Below, piece after piece: positions 1 through 7,117 of a stretch of DNA of 64,000 bases. Within the stretch, counting starts at the first letter, position 1; the number at the start of each line of letters is the position of its first letter. The translations under genes and the position numbers were made by a program. The DNA comes from Beijerinckia sp. 28-YEA-48 (GTDB lineage: Bacteria > Pseudomonadota > Alphaproteobacteria > Rhizobiales > Beijerinckiaceae): positions 2,886,001-2,950,000 of the forward strand of contig NZ_FNSI01000001.1 in assembly GCF_900104955.1 (NCBI RefSeq). Reading direction: 5' to 3'. A model generated the notes under the pieces. It saw only the letters and a list, made by a program, of their open reading frames with translations. It was not told the origin of the DNA and searched no databases.

Positions 1-143
1 TGCGCCAGAGCGGATACGAAAAATGGGCTGTTTTCGCTCAAATCCCGCTCTGCCTTTTTGAGAGCGATTACGTTTGATGAAGTTGGATCGGTTGATCCCA
101 TTTCTTCTCTTCGTGATCTACGGCACCGAGAGGAGGCCATTTG

Positions 144-893
144 ATGCATCGATTTTCATCCGCGCTGCTGGCCACGGGGGTGCTGCTGGCAGTGGTGCCG
201 GCGCGGGCCCAAGATTCGACGCGCTACAATCAAGACATCACCGAATTATCCAAACGCCATCATGTCCCTGAACGTCTGATCCATCGCATCATCGTACGCG
301 AAAGCCGTTACAATCCGAGAGCTCTACACGCCGGCAACTATGGCCTCATGCAGATCAAGCCGGCAACGGCACGCGGCATGGGCTATCGCGGTTCACCTGC
401 CGGCTTGCTCGACGGTAAAACCAATCTCACCTATGCGGTGCCCTATCTCGCCAATGCCTATCGGGTCGCTGGTGGTAACGAGGACCGCGCCGTTCAGCTT
501 TACGCGGGCGGCTATTACTACATCGCCAAGCGCCGTGGCATGCTCGGCGCGCTCCGCACCGCCCATGTGGAGGGAACTGCGGATGGAGCTCTGGCACCAA
601 CGCCTGTCGTGATCACCGAACAAGTAGCGATGGCTCAACCCGTGCAGGCTTATGCCGCCGCGCCCGCTTCGCCATTCGCGGGACTTGCCTCTCTCTTCTC
701 TCCGCAACAGCCCGAGCAACCGGCCGCCGCAGCGCCTGAACCAGAACCGCAGGTCGAACAGGCCGCGCTTGAAGAAAAATCGAAGTCGCGCAAGCGGCGC
801 AAACACCGCACCGCGCCCCATCGCGCTACTGTGCCGTTACCGCCGACGATGCAGGCGCCTCAACCGGCGGCGGAAGCTGCTGGCTCTCGATAA
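144..893 (+). CDS. Secreted lytic transglycosylase (SLT domain)
   Basis: Predicted periplasmic murein lytic transglycosylase. An N-terminal signal peptide ends near residue 22 (ARA-Q). A compact SLT fold follows, with the probable catalytic Glu53 in VRESRYNP and the family motif NYGLMQIKPATARGMG (residues 65-80), then an AYLANAYR-like helix and AGGYYY. After about residue 150 the protein becomes Ala/Pro/Glu-rich and ends in a basic tail (KSRKRRKHR), a likely wall-associated linker rather than an enzyme domain. The ATG at 144 has an AGGAGG ribosome site seven bases upstream; a TTG three bases earlier is less well placed. The last 68 bases overlap the convergent hydrolase gene. Family assignment is secure; cellular role is inferred. 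Confidence 0.88.
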   Translation: MHRFSSALLATGVLLAVVPARAQDSTRYNQDITELSKRHHVPERLIHRIIVRESRYNPRALHAGNYGLMQIKPATARGMGYRGSPAGLLDGKTNLTYAVPYLANAYRVAGGNEDRAVQLYAGGYYYIAKRRGMLGALRTAHVEGTADGALAPTPVVITEQVAMAQPVQAYAAAPASPFAGLASLFSPQQPEQPAAAAPEPEPQVEQAALEEKSKSRKRRKHRTAPHRATVPLPPTMQAPQPAAEAAGSR

Positions 894-2037
894 CTGAAGT
901 GCGCGGGCGCTGATCGGCGATCGTGCCCCCATCGATCACGGAGATTTCGCGTGAGTCTTCGGCGCGCGGACGGGCGATCTGCGCACCGATCCGGCGCACC
1001 ACATCAGGCGCGCTCGCATAGGCGCCGTGATTGATCCAACCGTCTGAGAAGGCGCTGAGGTCATAGACTTTGACGCCGAGACGATCGAGTTCGGCACGAT
1101 CGTTGGCATCGGTTGGATTGATAGCGCCGACGCGCACACGTTCGCCAACAAGCCGGCTCGACAGATTGAGCGCGCGATCGCTGGTCGAAGAGAAAACCGA
1201 AACATTGGTGCCAGGCAGTCGCGCCATCTGCTGACGGAACACAGCGACATCGATATCGGGTGCGGCCAGCATGACATTGCCAAGCCGACCATTGAGCAGC
1301 GTGCGGCTGCCGATGGCGGATTCACGCAAAGCTTCCATCGCCAGCCAGGCGCCCATGGAATGGGCCAGCACATGGACACGGCCGACCGACGGCAAAGCGG
1401 AAATCTCGTTCAACAACGCGGTCAGCGCATCGCGCGAGACGGTGGCGTTCTCCTTGGCCGAACCATAGGCGAGCATCCCATTCTGCGCCGGCCAGCTGAA
1501 CAGGATCGGGACGCCGCCGAAACGGCCGTCAGCGACGATCTGCGCCAGGCGGAAGCGCGACTCCTCCAGCGATGTGTTGAAGCCATGGACGAAGATCAGC
1601 ACGTCACGGTTCGAGCCGACGCGGCCGGACAGATGGGTGGCGACTTCTTGGGCCATGGATGACTCGCCCAGGCGCCGGCTGCGCACCAGGGTGAAATGCT
1701 TTTCCGGATTGGGGCGGCCGAAACTCGGGGTTTCGATATTACCGGCTCGGTGATTGGGCGGCACTGAAACGGTCACGAGGGAAAAATGCGCCGTGCCGTC
1801 CGGCAGATCGCGCTCGGCGCTGCCCCGGTCACTGCGCCGCGTCGAAGCGACGAACATATCCACAGGCAGCGGGTCCCCCGCCGGCCTCGATGAAAACATG
1901 CTGCCGGCGCTGTCGACCGCGCTCGCCGTCATGTCGGTGACGGCCCCCACGGAGGTGCAACCCGCCAAGCCCGCGCTCAGCAGGGCGAGAAGGGCGAAAT
2001 GGGGCAAACGGAGACGAGGTTGCAACGGCAGGGTCAT
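826..2037 (-). CDS. Lipoprotein alpha/beta hydrolase (DUF900 family)
   Basis: Outer or inner membrane lipoprotein with a DUF900-type alpha/beta-hydrolase domain. The lipobox LSAGLAGC puts the lipidated Cys at about residue 27 from this start. The hydrolase core shows the oxyanion segment VLIFVHGFNTSLEE, the nucleophile elbow VLAHSMGAWL and a late His in DGWINHGAY. Substrate is unknown; the family contains uncharacterised esterase/lipase-like proteins. A GTG six codons upstream (2055) is an alternative start; neither has a clear Shine-Dalgarno, and this ATG gives a more usual signal peptide. The 3' end runs 68 bases into the convergent transglycosylase gene. The tail after about residue 360 is low-complexity and probably disordered. 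Confidence 0.8.
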   Translation of the reverse strand: MTLPLQPRLRLPHFALLALLSAGLAGCTSVGAVTDMTASAVDSAGSMFSSRPAGDPLPVDMFVASTRRSDRGSAERDLPDGTAHFSLVTVSVPPNHRAGNIETPSFGRPNPEKHFTLVRSRRLGESSMAQEVATHLSGRVGSNRDVLIFVHGFNTSLEESRFRLAQIVADGRFGGVPILFSWPAQNGMLAYGSAKENATVSRDALTALLNEISALPSVGRVHVLAHSMGAWLAMEALRESAIGSRTLLNGRLGNVMLAAPDIDVAVFRQQMARLPGTNVSVFSSTSDRALNLSSRLVGERVRVGAINPTDANDRAELDRLGVKVYDLSAFSDGWINHGAYASAPDVVRRIGAQIARPRAEDSREISVIDGGTIADQRPRTSVIESQQLPPPVEAPASSAVTAQ

Positions 2038-2416
2038 CAGATCGGGGGCAATCACCGGGAGGCGCCATCGGCGCAGGATCGGCCTATTCGTGGAACGGCC
2101 GGATTAACGAAGGTTTACTGCGAGGCAGCCCAAGCGATTGAATTCAATAATGTGTGTTTTTAAGGGCGCCCCGGAATACCAGCGGACATCCCGCGAACAA
2201 ACGAGACCGTTGCAAAACATTTTCGGGATGTGTTGCTCAAATGCGCGAATAGGGAGGGTGTGGGAAATAAGTTCCGTGCGCCAACACACCGCCGCGCCCG
2301 CTGTGCAGGCATAGAGTCAGCCCTGATACTCCCCTGCGGCTAGCCCAAGGTCGACACCAGCCGCATTTTCCAGCCTTCCTGTGGGGTGGGTGATCCCCTG
2401 ACGAGTATTTTGCGAA
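2038..2416. other. Intergenic gap without a supported gene
   Basis: This gap lies between a divergent lipoprotein gene (minus) and a small exported protein gene (plus), so it should hold both promoters. Short reading frames on the minus strand lack family resemblance and good start sites. No clear sigma-70 hexamer pair, RNA gene or strong hairpin was recognised. Confidence 0.5.
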
Positions 2417-2716
2417 ATGGATCGCGCCATGCACCGTCGAATGATCAAGCTTTCGCTGGCCGTGGCGCTGCTGGCCGCTTCAGCTCTCCTGCCGCATACG
2501 GCCACGGCTTGCGAGGCGCCTTTGGATCTTCGTGCCATCGACGCGGCCCTGGCGCGCGCGCAGCTTCCTCCCGACGCGCTTGCAAGAGCGCGGCAATTGC
2601 GCATCAAGGGCGCGGCGTTGATAGAGAGCGGCAAGCGTGACGAAGGGCGCAGCGCTTATCGCCAGTTGACGCAGGTGCTCGGGATGCCTGCGTCGTCCGG
2701 TACGTTCCGATGCTGA
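2417..2716 (+). CDS. Small exported hypothetical protein
   Basis: A 99-residue protein with an N-terminal signal peptide: a basic start, a hydrophobic core SLAVALLAASALL and cleavage near TATA-CE. The mature part is a short helical segment ending in Cys. No family was recognised. Its last seven bases overlap the next gene, a secreted ClpP-like protein, so the two are probably co-transcribed and may act in the same compartment. In-frame ATG codons at 2429 and 2441 are alternative starts. Confidence 0.55.
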   Translation: MDRAMHRRMIKLSLAVALLAASALLPHTATACEAPLDLRAIDAALARAQLPPDALARARQLRIKGAALIESGKRDEGRSAYRQLTQVLGMPASSGTFRC

Positions 2717-3252
2717 GGCGAGCGGCGAAACTCGCGATCCTCGTTTGTTGCGCGATGGCGGTCGCCATGGCGGGCTCTGCCCATGGGGCGACGTTCGAAT
2801 TGCGATCGCGCGACGTCATCGCGGTCGAAGGCTACATCGAGCTGGGGGATTGCGCGCGTTGGGCGGCGCTCGTCACACCAGCCATCAAGGCGGTCGAACT
2901 GAACTCCCCGGGAGGGCGCGCCGGACAGGGTGAATGCATCTCGCGCTCCATATCGGGCTTGCGCCTCAAGACAATCGTTCACGACAAATGCGCCAGCATC
3001 TGCTTTCTGCTTTTTGCAGCTGGTGCCCAAAAATCAGCCTGCCCGAACGCCCGGATCGGCGTCCATCGCCCCAACGATCCGGTGACGCGTGCTGAATCCT
3101 CCGACCCGATTTTTCTGAAGACGATCCTGGAGTACGCCGACAGGTACCGTGTGCCCGGCCCGATCAAGGCGAAGCTGTCCGGCACACCCAGCCGCGACAT
3201 GTATTGGCTGACGCGAGAAGATCTGACTTCCATGAATGCCACAGGTTGCTAG
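2710..3252 (+). CDS. Secreted ClpP/crotonase-fold serine protease-like protein
   Basis: A 180-residue protein with a signal peptide (hydrophobic residues 7-26, cut near AHGA-T) and a domain resembling periplasmic ClpP-like proteins. Visible motifs are the strand VELNSPGGRAGQG, equivalent to the ClpP oxyanion loop; CASICFLLFAAG, with the putative nucleophile Ser; and IGVHRP, with the putative His. Cysteines near both motifs may form a disulfide in the periplasm. Substrate is unknown. It starts inside the stop region of the upstream small exported protein, suggesting translational coupling. Exact catalytic competence is not established from sequence. Confidence 0.68.
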   Translation: MLRRAAKLAILVCCAMAVAMAGSAHGATFELRSRDVIAVEGYIELGDCARWAALVTPAIKAVELNSPGGRAGQGECISRSISGLRLKTIVHDKCASICFLLFAAGAQKSACPNARIGVHRPNDPVTRAESSDPIFLKTILEYADRYRVPGPIKAKLSGTPSRDMYWLTREDLTSMNATGC

Positions 3253-3302
3253 TCTCCGAATTCGACGTCCGCTGGACGGTGTCGCCTCGGAGACAGGAAG
3301 CG

Positions 3303-3995
3303 ATGGAGCAGAATGGTCACAGGCGGCCCTCGAACCGGCGGACCGTGCGCGTTCTGGTCACCGCTTTCGGCGCCTTTCCAGGCGCCCCCGCCAACCCAAC
3401 CGAGGCGATCATCCGCAGGTTGCAACGCCAACCCCGGTTCGCGCTGGCCGACATTGAGCTGCGTGTCGCCGTGATGCCGGTGCGCTTCGCTGGCGTCGTA
3501 GGCCGCATCGCCGCGCTGCTGCAGGAGCACCAGCCCGACATCGTCGTCCATCTGGGCCTGGCTGGGCGACGCCGGGCCATCAGCGTCGAAGCGCAAGCCC
3601 GCAATCGCCTAACGGTGCTGCACCCGGATGCCGACGGCGCCCTGAACAGCCAGTTTACCGTTACACCCGGGGGCCCAGCGATCCGCCGGGCCCGGTGGAA
3701 CCCGGACTTCCTTGCCTGCGCCATCCAGCGCACCGGCATTGCCGTCGCCCGATCGCGGGATGCCGGCGACTATCTTTGCAACCAGACGCTATATGTAACA
3801 TTAGACCTATTCGATGGGCCGGCCGGTTTCATTCACGTGCCGCGTCTGCGCCGGCGGCGGCCTATCCCGCGCCCTTTGGCGGGCAGGCGCCCCCGGTCAA
3901 CGCCCCTGCCGAGCTTATCGGAAGCAAGCCAAGCCGTGGCTATTGCCGTTACGCTTCTGGCGCGGAACCAGCGACTTTCACGCAAGTCATGGTAG
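3303..3995 (+). CDS. Pyroglutamyl-peptidase I-like cysteine peptidase (C15)
   Basis: Resembles pyrrolidone-carboxylate peptidase, which removes N-terminal pyroglutamate from peptides in the cytoplasm. All three expected catalytic regions are present: the Glu in AISVEAQARN, the Cys in GDYLCNQTLY and the His in GFIHVP. The N-terminal VLVTAFGAFPGAPANPTEA matches the substrate-loop strand of the family. The C-terminal 50 residues are unusually Arg/Pro-rich compared with typical C15 members, though the final helix (SLSEASQAVAIAVTLL) looks normal. This ATG follows a GAGACAGGAAG ribosome-site region; a longer frame would overlap the upstream gene. The stop codon lies inside a short tandem-repeat array. 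Confidence 0.78.
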   Translation: MEQNGHRRPSNRRTVRVLVTAFGAFPGAPANPTEAIIRRLQRQPRFALADIELRVAVMPVRFAGVVGRIAALLQEHQPDIVVHLGLAGRRRAISVEAQARNRLTVLHPDADGALNSQFTVTPGGPAIRRARWNPDFLACAIQRTGIAVARSRDAGDYLCNQTLYVTLDLFDGPAGFIHVPRLRRRRPIPRPLAGRRPRSTPLPSLSEASQAVAIAVTLLARNQRLSRKSW

Positions 3996-4076
3996 ACACA
4001 CACCAGTAAACACACGCCCAATAGACAAATCTCCGTAGACAAGCCTGCGTAGACAAACCTTCGTAGACTTGACCCC
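3992..4076. repeat. Six-unit degenerate 14-15 nt tandem repeat
   Basis: Six consecutive units begin GTAGACA, GTAAACA, ATAGACA, GTAGACA, GTAGACA and GTAGACT, at 3992, 4006, 4021, 4035, 4049 and 4063. Period is 14 nt, except one 15-nt unit, and most units carry pyrimidine-rich 3' halves ending in CC or similar. The first unit contains the stop codon of the peptidase gene and the array ends 52 bases before the TerC-family start. Function is unknown; it could be an operator array, a translational leader or simple slippage. Confidence 0.75.
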
Positions 4077-4128
4077 GTAAGGCCCCTCAATTAGGTCCCT
4101 GTAAACTCACGAGACAAGGGAACGGCTG

Positions 4129-4818
4129 ATGGATGTGGATACCGGCACCTTCTTGGTGCAGCTGCTTAAGATCATGTGGATCAATATTCTGCTGTCCGGC
4201 GACAATGCGGTGGTCATCGCGCTCGCCTGCCGCGGATTGACCGCAGACAACCGCAAGTGGGGCATTATTCTTGGCGCCGGCGTTGCCATCCTGCTGCGCA
4301 TTCTCTTCACCGCGGTCGTCACCGAGCTGATGCAACTGCCCTTCCTGAAGATCATCGGTGGCGTGCTGCTGCTGTGGATCGCGGTGCAATTGCTCATCGA
4401 AAACGCCGATGAGAAGGACATCAAGGAATCCAGCAATATCTGGGGCGCCGTCCGCGTCATCGCGGTGGCTGACCTTGTCATGTCGCTCGACAACGTGGTG
4501 GCGATCGCCGCCGCTGCCCATGGCAACTGGCTGCTGATCATCATTGGTCTCGGCATCTCCATCCCGCTGATCGTCTTCGGCGCGCAGCTGGTCATTCTCA
4601 TGCTTGAGAAATGGCCATGGCTGGTGTGGGCCGGCGCTGCCCTGCTCGGCTGGGTAGCGGGCGAACTCATCGCCGACGAACATGCACTAACGGCGACCTT
4701 CGCGAACTTGCCTTCGGCGCTCGTCCACTTTGGCATGCCGGCTCTTGGCGCGGCCCTGGTGGTGATCGTCGGCTTGATCCTGAAGAACCGGCACCAGACG
4801 CGCGAAGTGGCGTCGTAG
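4129..4818 (+). CDS. TerC/YjbE-family integral membrane protein
   Basis: A 229-residue membrane protein of the TerC family, whose studied members export metal ions such as Mn(II). About seven hydrophobic segments are visible. The two diagnostic acidic repeats are intramembrane ISLSGDN-like motifs: ILLSGDNAVVIALA (residues ~20-33) and MSLDNVVAIAAAAHG (~120-134), related by internal duplication. Length fits the YjbE subgroup, not the longer TerC with a CBS/CorC tail. An AAGGGA ribosome site precedes the ATG. A strong terminator lies just downstream, so it is probably a single-gene unit. Metal specificity is inferred from the family. Confidence 0.85.
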   Translation: MDVDTGTFLVQLLKIMWINILLSGDNAVVIALACRGLTADNRKWGIILGAGVAILLRILFTAVVTELMQLPFLKIIGGVLLLWIAVQLLIENADEKDIKESSNIWGAVRVIAVADLVMSLDNVVAIAAAAHGNWLLIIIGLGISIPLIVFGAQLVILMLEKWPWLVWAGAALLGWVAGELIADEHALTATFANLPSALVHFGMPALGAALVVIVGLILKNRHQTREVAS

Positions 4819-4853
4819 TCTTCAAGGCCTTCTCTCTTCTAGGCCCTTTATGG

Positions 4854-4886
4854 AAACGCCCGCTGGCAACAGCGGGCGTTTTGCTT
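4854..4886 (+). terminator. Rho-independent terminator after TerC-family gene
   Basis: Stem AACGCCCGCTG / CAGCGGGCGTT with a GCAA tetraloop, followed by TTGCTTT. It lies 36 bases past the TerC stop and also precedes the 3' end of the convergent small membrane protein gene. Confidence 0.85.
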
Positions 4887-4926
4887 TGGAGAAAGCCCAT
4901 TCTTGATGATGAACTGGCTCGGCGCC

Positions 4927-5205
4927 CTAACGGACGAACTGCACCATGCCCTTCGGCGGCGCAGCGACTGGGATGCAATCCTTGCGACCGGAATTGATGC
5001 AGCGCTGGCGCGTCTCGTAGGAGTCGAAAGCCCGTATGGTCCAGATCGAAGCGACCGCCAGGAACAACAGAACGACCGTCGCGATGAGATTGACGAAATG
5101 GCGATGGCCATAATCGATGGGGGCGTCGGCACTTTCGCCGCGCTCGGGAGATCCGCCATCCTGTTTGGTCCGGCTATCGACCGACATTCCGCTGCCCCAG
5201 AGCAA
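4927..5205 (-). CDS. Small single-pass membrane protein, hypothetical
   Basis: A 92-residue protein with a polar N-terminus rich in Gly/Ser/Asp, one clear transmembrane helix (residues ~38-60, FVNLIATVVLLFLAVASIW) and a short C-terminal tail with two cysteines (RCINSGRKDCIP). No family was recognised. The frame opens with TTG eight bases after GGAG; an ATG at 5187 is an alternative. Coding on this strand is favoured because the antisense frame lacks any structural logic. A nested palindrome lies about 50-85 bases upstream and may be its control region. Confidence 0.55.
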   Translation of the reverse strand: MLWGSGMSVDSRTKQDGGSPERGESADAPIDYGHRHFVNLIATVVLLFLAVASIWTIRAFDSYETRQRCINSGRKDCIPVAAPPKGMVQFVR

Positions 5206-5253
5206 ACCGCGTTCTCCAGAAACGCAATTTGCCCCCCGATTTTATTTCCGACG

Positions 5254-5290
5254 CGTTTTGTGACGTTTGACTCAGTCAAATTTCAAAACG
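5254..5290. promoter_or_regulatory. Nested palindrome, candidate operator
   Basis: A perfect 7-1-7 palindrome TTTGACT-C-AGTCAAA (5266-5280) is flanked by a second inverted pair, CGTTTTG (5254-5260) and CAAAACG (5284-5290). On the minus strand the inner arm supplies a TTGACT hexamer upstream of the small membrane protein gene. The arrangement fits a dimeric regulator site, but the regulator is unknown. Confidence 0.6.
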
Positions 5291-5368
5291 TTACGGAAGC
5301 TTTGCAACCTAATGTCCTGACAATGGATATGACGGCTTTTGGTTGCAAGCGCTTTTACCGCAGGGCAG

Positions 5369-5776
5369 CTACACGTCCGATTGCGAGCCGAGCTTCACGC
5401 GCTCACGGTTAAGCACCCAGAACTGCCCGGAAGCCTTGGCGACGATTTCGCCAGCCGTGTTGCGGACCTCGCCCTCGGCGAACATCAGGGACTTAGTCGC
5501 CTTCAGCAGCCGCCCCTCGGCCACCAGACGGCCCCTTCCCGGCGTGAGGAAGGCGATCTGCATATCGACGGTGGCGACCAATTGCGGCTCCGGCAGGGTC
5601 GACGTGCAGGCGCCGGCCAAGGCCGCATCGAGTAGGGTCATCAGCAGGCCGCCATGGGCCGCCTGCACCCGGTTGGTCTTTTCCGGTGTCGGATCGACGG
5701 CGACGCGACAGACCCCATCGGCGCGAGAGAGGCGCTCGATGCCGCAGTAATCGAGGAAAGGAACACCGGTTGTCAT
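5369..5776 (-). CDS. PaaI-type hotdog thioesterase
   Basis: A 135-residue hotdog-fold protein of the PaaI/acyl-CoA thioesterase family. The segment VQAAHGGLLMTLLDAALAGA contains the HGG...D catalytic pattern of this family, and VATVDMQIAFLTPGRGRLVAEG is the usual central strand pair. Aromatic-pathway members hydrolyse CoA thioesters such as hydroxyphenylacetyl-CoA; the substrate here is not known. It starts 11 bases after the stop of pobA on the same strand, so both are probably one transcript and the enzyme may rescue CoA during aromatic degradation. The start at 5776 is chosen because the upstream in-frame sequence lies within pobA. Confidence 0.82.
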   Translation of the reverse strand: MTTGVPFLDYCGIERLSRADGVCRVAVDPTPEKTNRVQAAHGGLLMTLLDAALAGACTSTLPEPQLVATVDMQIAFLTPGRGRLVAEGRLLKATKSLMFAEGEVRNTAGEIVAKASGQFWVLNRERVKLGSQSDV

Positions 5777-5787
5777 GGCTACGCTCG

Positions 5788-6975
5788 CTATACCGGCTCG
5801 CGCCAGGAGGCGAGCGGCAGGCCGGAATAATTTTCGGCCAGGAAGGTCGAGCCGGCGCGCGAGGAGGTCACAGCCTCGAGCTCGGCGATCTGGCGTGCGT
5901 TGTCGAAGGGGCTGTCGGCGACCGGATGCATCATCGAGGTCATCCACCAGGAGAAATGCTGGGCGCGCCAGACACGCTTCAGGCAGGTGGTGCTATAGGC
6001 ATCGAACAGATCGGTGCGGTTCTTCTTGTAAAATGCGACGAAGGCGCGAGCGAGCACGCTGACGTCGGCGATGGCGAGGTTCATGCCCTTGGCGCCGGTC
6101 GGCGGCACGATATGGGCGGAATCACCGGCGAGGAACATGCGCCCAACTCGCATCGGTTCGGTGACATAGCTGCGCATCGGCGTCACCGCGATCTGCGACA
6201 AAGGCCCCATGCTGACTTCGAGCCCTTCGTGCTGGCCTAGACGGCGGTGGAACGCATCCCAGATGCGATCCTCAGACCAGTTCTTAGCGTCATCATCGAC
6301 CTCGACCTGCAGATAGAGGCGCGATACGGTCGGCGAGCGCATGGTGAACAGCGCGAAGCCTTCAGGATGGTGGCAGTAGACCAGCTCGTCAGCCGTCGGT
6401 TTGGCCTGGACGATCATACCGAGCCAAGCGAACGGATACTGCCGATCGTAGCCTTTGAAAATATCGGCGGGGATGGCGTCTCGGCAGATGCCGTGAAAGC
6501 CGTCGCAGCCGGCGATATAGTCGCACTCAAGCCGATGTTCGGCGCCTTCGTGCTGGTAACGGATGAAGGGCTTATCGCCCTCGAAACCGCCGACTTCCTT
6601 GGCCTGCGCCTCGAAAATGATCTTACCGCCGGCGGCCAGGCGCGCGGCGATGATGTCCTTGACGATTTCCTGCTGACCATAGACGGACACCTGCCGTCCT
6701 GTCAGTTCGTGAATATCGATGCGGCGACGTTGGCCGTCGAAGCAAATCTCGATGCCGTCATGCACCAAGGCCTCGCGGTTCATGCGCTCGCCCAGGCCTG
6801 TGTCGTTCAGAAGATCGACCGAGCCCTGCTCCAGAAGCCCTGCCCTGATCCGCTGCTCGCAATATTGCCGGCTGCGCGATTCAAGGATGACGGACTCGAT
6901 CCCCTGCAGATGCAGAAGATGGGACAACAGCAGCCCCGCGGGACCCGCGCCGATAATGCCAACCTGTGTCCGCAT
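5788..6975 (-). CDS. pobA: 4-hydroxybenzoate 3-monooxygenase
   Basis: Flavoprotein that hydroxylates 4-hydroxybenzoate to protocatechuate with NADPH and O2 in the cytoplasm, the entry to the beta-ketoadipate pathway. At 395 residues it has the standard length. Visible motifs are the FAD Rossmann GAGPAGLLLS (residues 10-19), the CDGFHGICR DG motif and the second FAD motif FLAGDSAHIVPPTGAKGMN. YQHEGAEHRLECDYIAGCDG and the C-terminal QIAELEAVTSSRAG are also characteristic of PobA. No PobR-type regulator is adjacent. Two perfect 12-bp direct repeats upstream are a plausible operator. A thioesterase gene follows after 11 bases. Confidence 0.95.
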   Translation of the reverse strand: MRTQVGIIGAGPAGLLLSHLLHLQGIESVILESRSRQYCEQRIRAGLLEQGSVDLLNDTGLGERMNREALVHDGIEICFDGQRRRIDIHELTGRQVSVYGQQEIVKDIIAARLAAGGKIIFEAQAKEVGGFEGDKPFIRYQHEGAEHRLECDYIAGCDGFHGICRDAIPADIFKGYDRQYPFAWLGMIVQAKPTADELVYCHHPEGFALFTMRSPTVSRLYLQVEVDDDAKNWSEDRIWDAFHRRLGQHEGLEVSMGPLSQIAVTPMRSYVTEPMRVGRMFLAGDSAHIVPPTGAKGMNLAIADVSVLARAFVAFYKKNRTDLFDAYSTTCLKRVWRAQHFSWWMTSMMHPVADSPFDNARQIAELEAVTSSRAGSTFLAENYSGLPLASWREPV

Positions 6976-7033
6976 GACCCATCCTCAGACTTCTTCCGCC
7001 CATCATTTTGACCAAACGGCTGTCGATGACAAT

Positions 7034-7057
7034 GTCAACTTATTGGTCAACTTATTG
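7034..7057. promoter_or_regulatory. Tandem 12-bp repeat upstream of pobA, candidate operator/promoter
   Basis: Two adjacent perfect copies of GTCAACTTATTG (7034-7045 and 7046-7057). On the minus strand each copy ends in a TTGAC hexamer, and the promoter-proximal one reads TTGACA. They lie about 60-80 bases before the pobA ATG, suitable for a -35 region and an activator site. Direct rather than inverted symmetry would fit an IclR/PobR-type activator, but this is inference. Confidence 0.55.
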
Positions 7058-7070
7058 CCCGTTGGACAGC

Positions 7071-7098
7071 AAAACGGGGCGGCGTCACCGCCGCCCCG
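7071..7098 (-). terminator. Terminator at the end of the liv/metE-like operon
   Basis: Perfect ten-bp stem CGGGGCGGCG / CGCCGCCCCG with a four-base loop, followed on the minus strand by TTTT. It begins about 20 bases past the metE-like stop and separates that operon from pobA. Confidence 0.85.
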
Positions 7099-7117
7099 TG
7101 CATTCATGACAAGGCGA

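Noticed and set aside
3992-4076. CRISPR array
   Set aside because: Units are 14-15 nt head-to-tail without spacers, and no cas genes are present.
4000-4128. Mn-responsive yybP-ykoY riboswitch before the TerC-family gene
   Set aside because: The conserved paired elements and loop sequences of that riboswitch are not visible; only the 14-nt repeat is present.
4903-5412. A 169-codon plus-strand frame overlapping the small membrane protein gene
   Set aside because: The minus-strand frame has a sound transmembrane helix and ribosome site; the plus frame reads through the palindromic control region.
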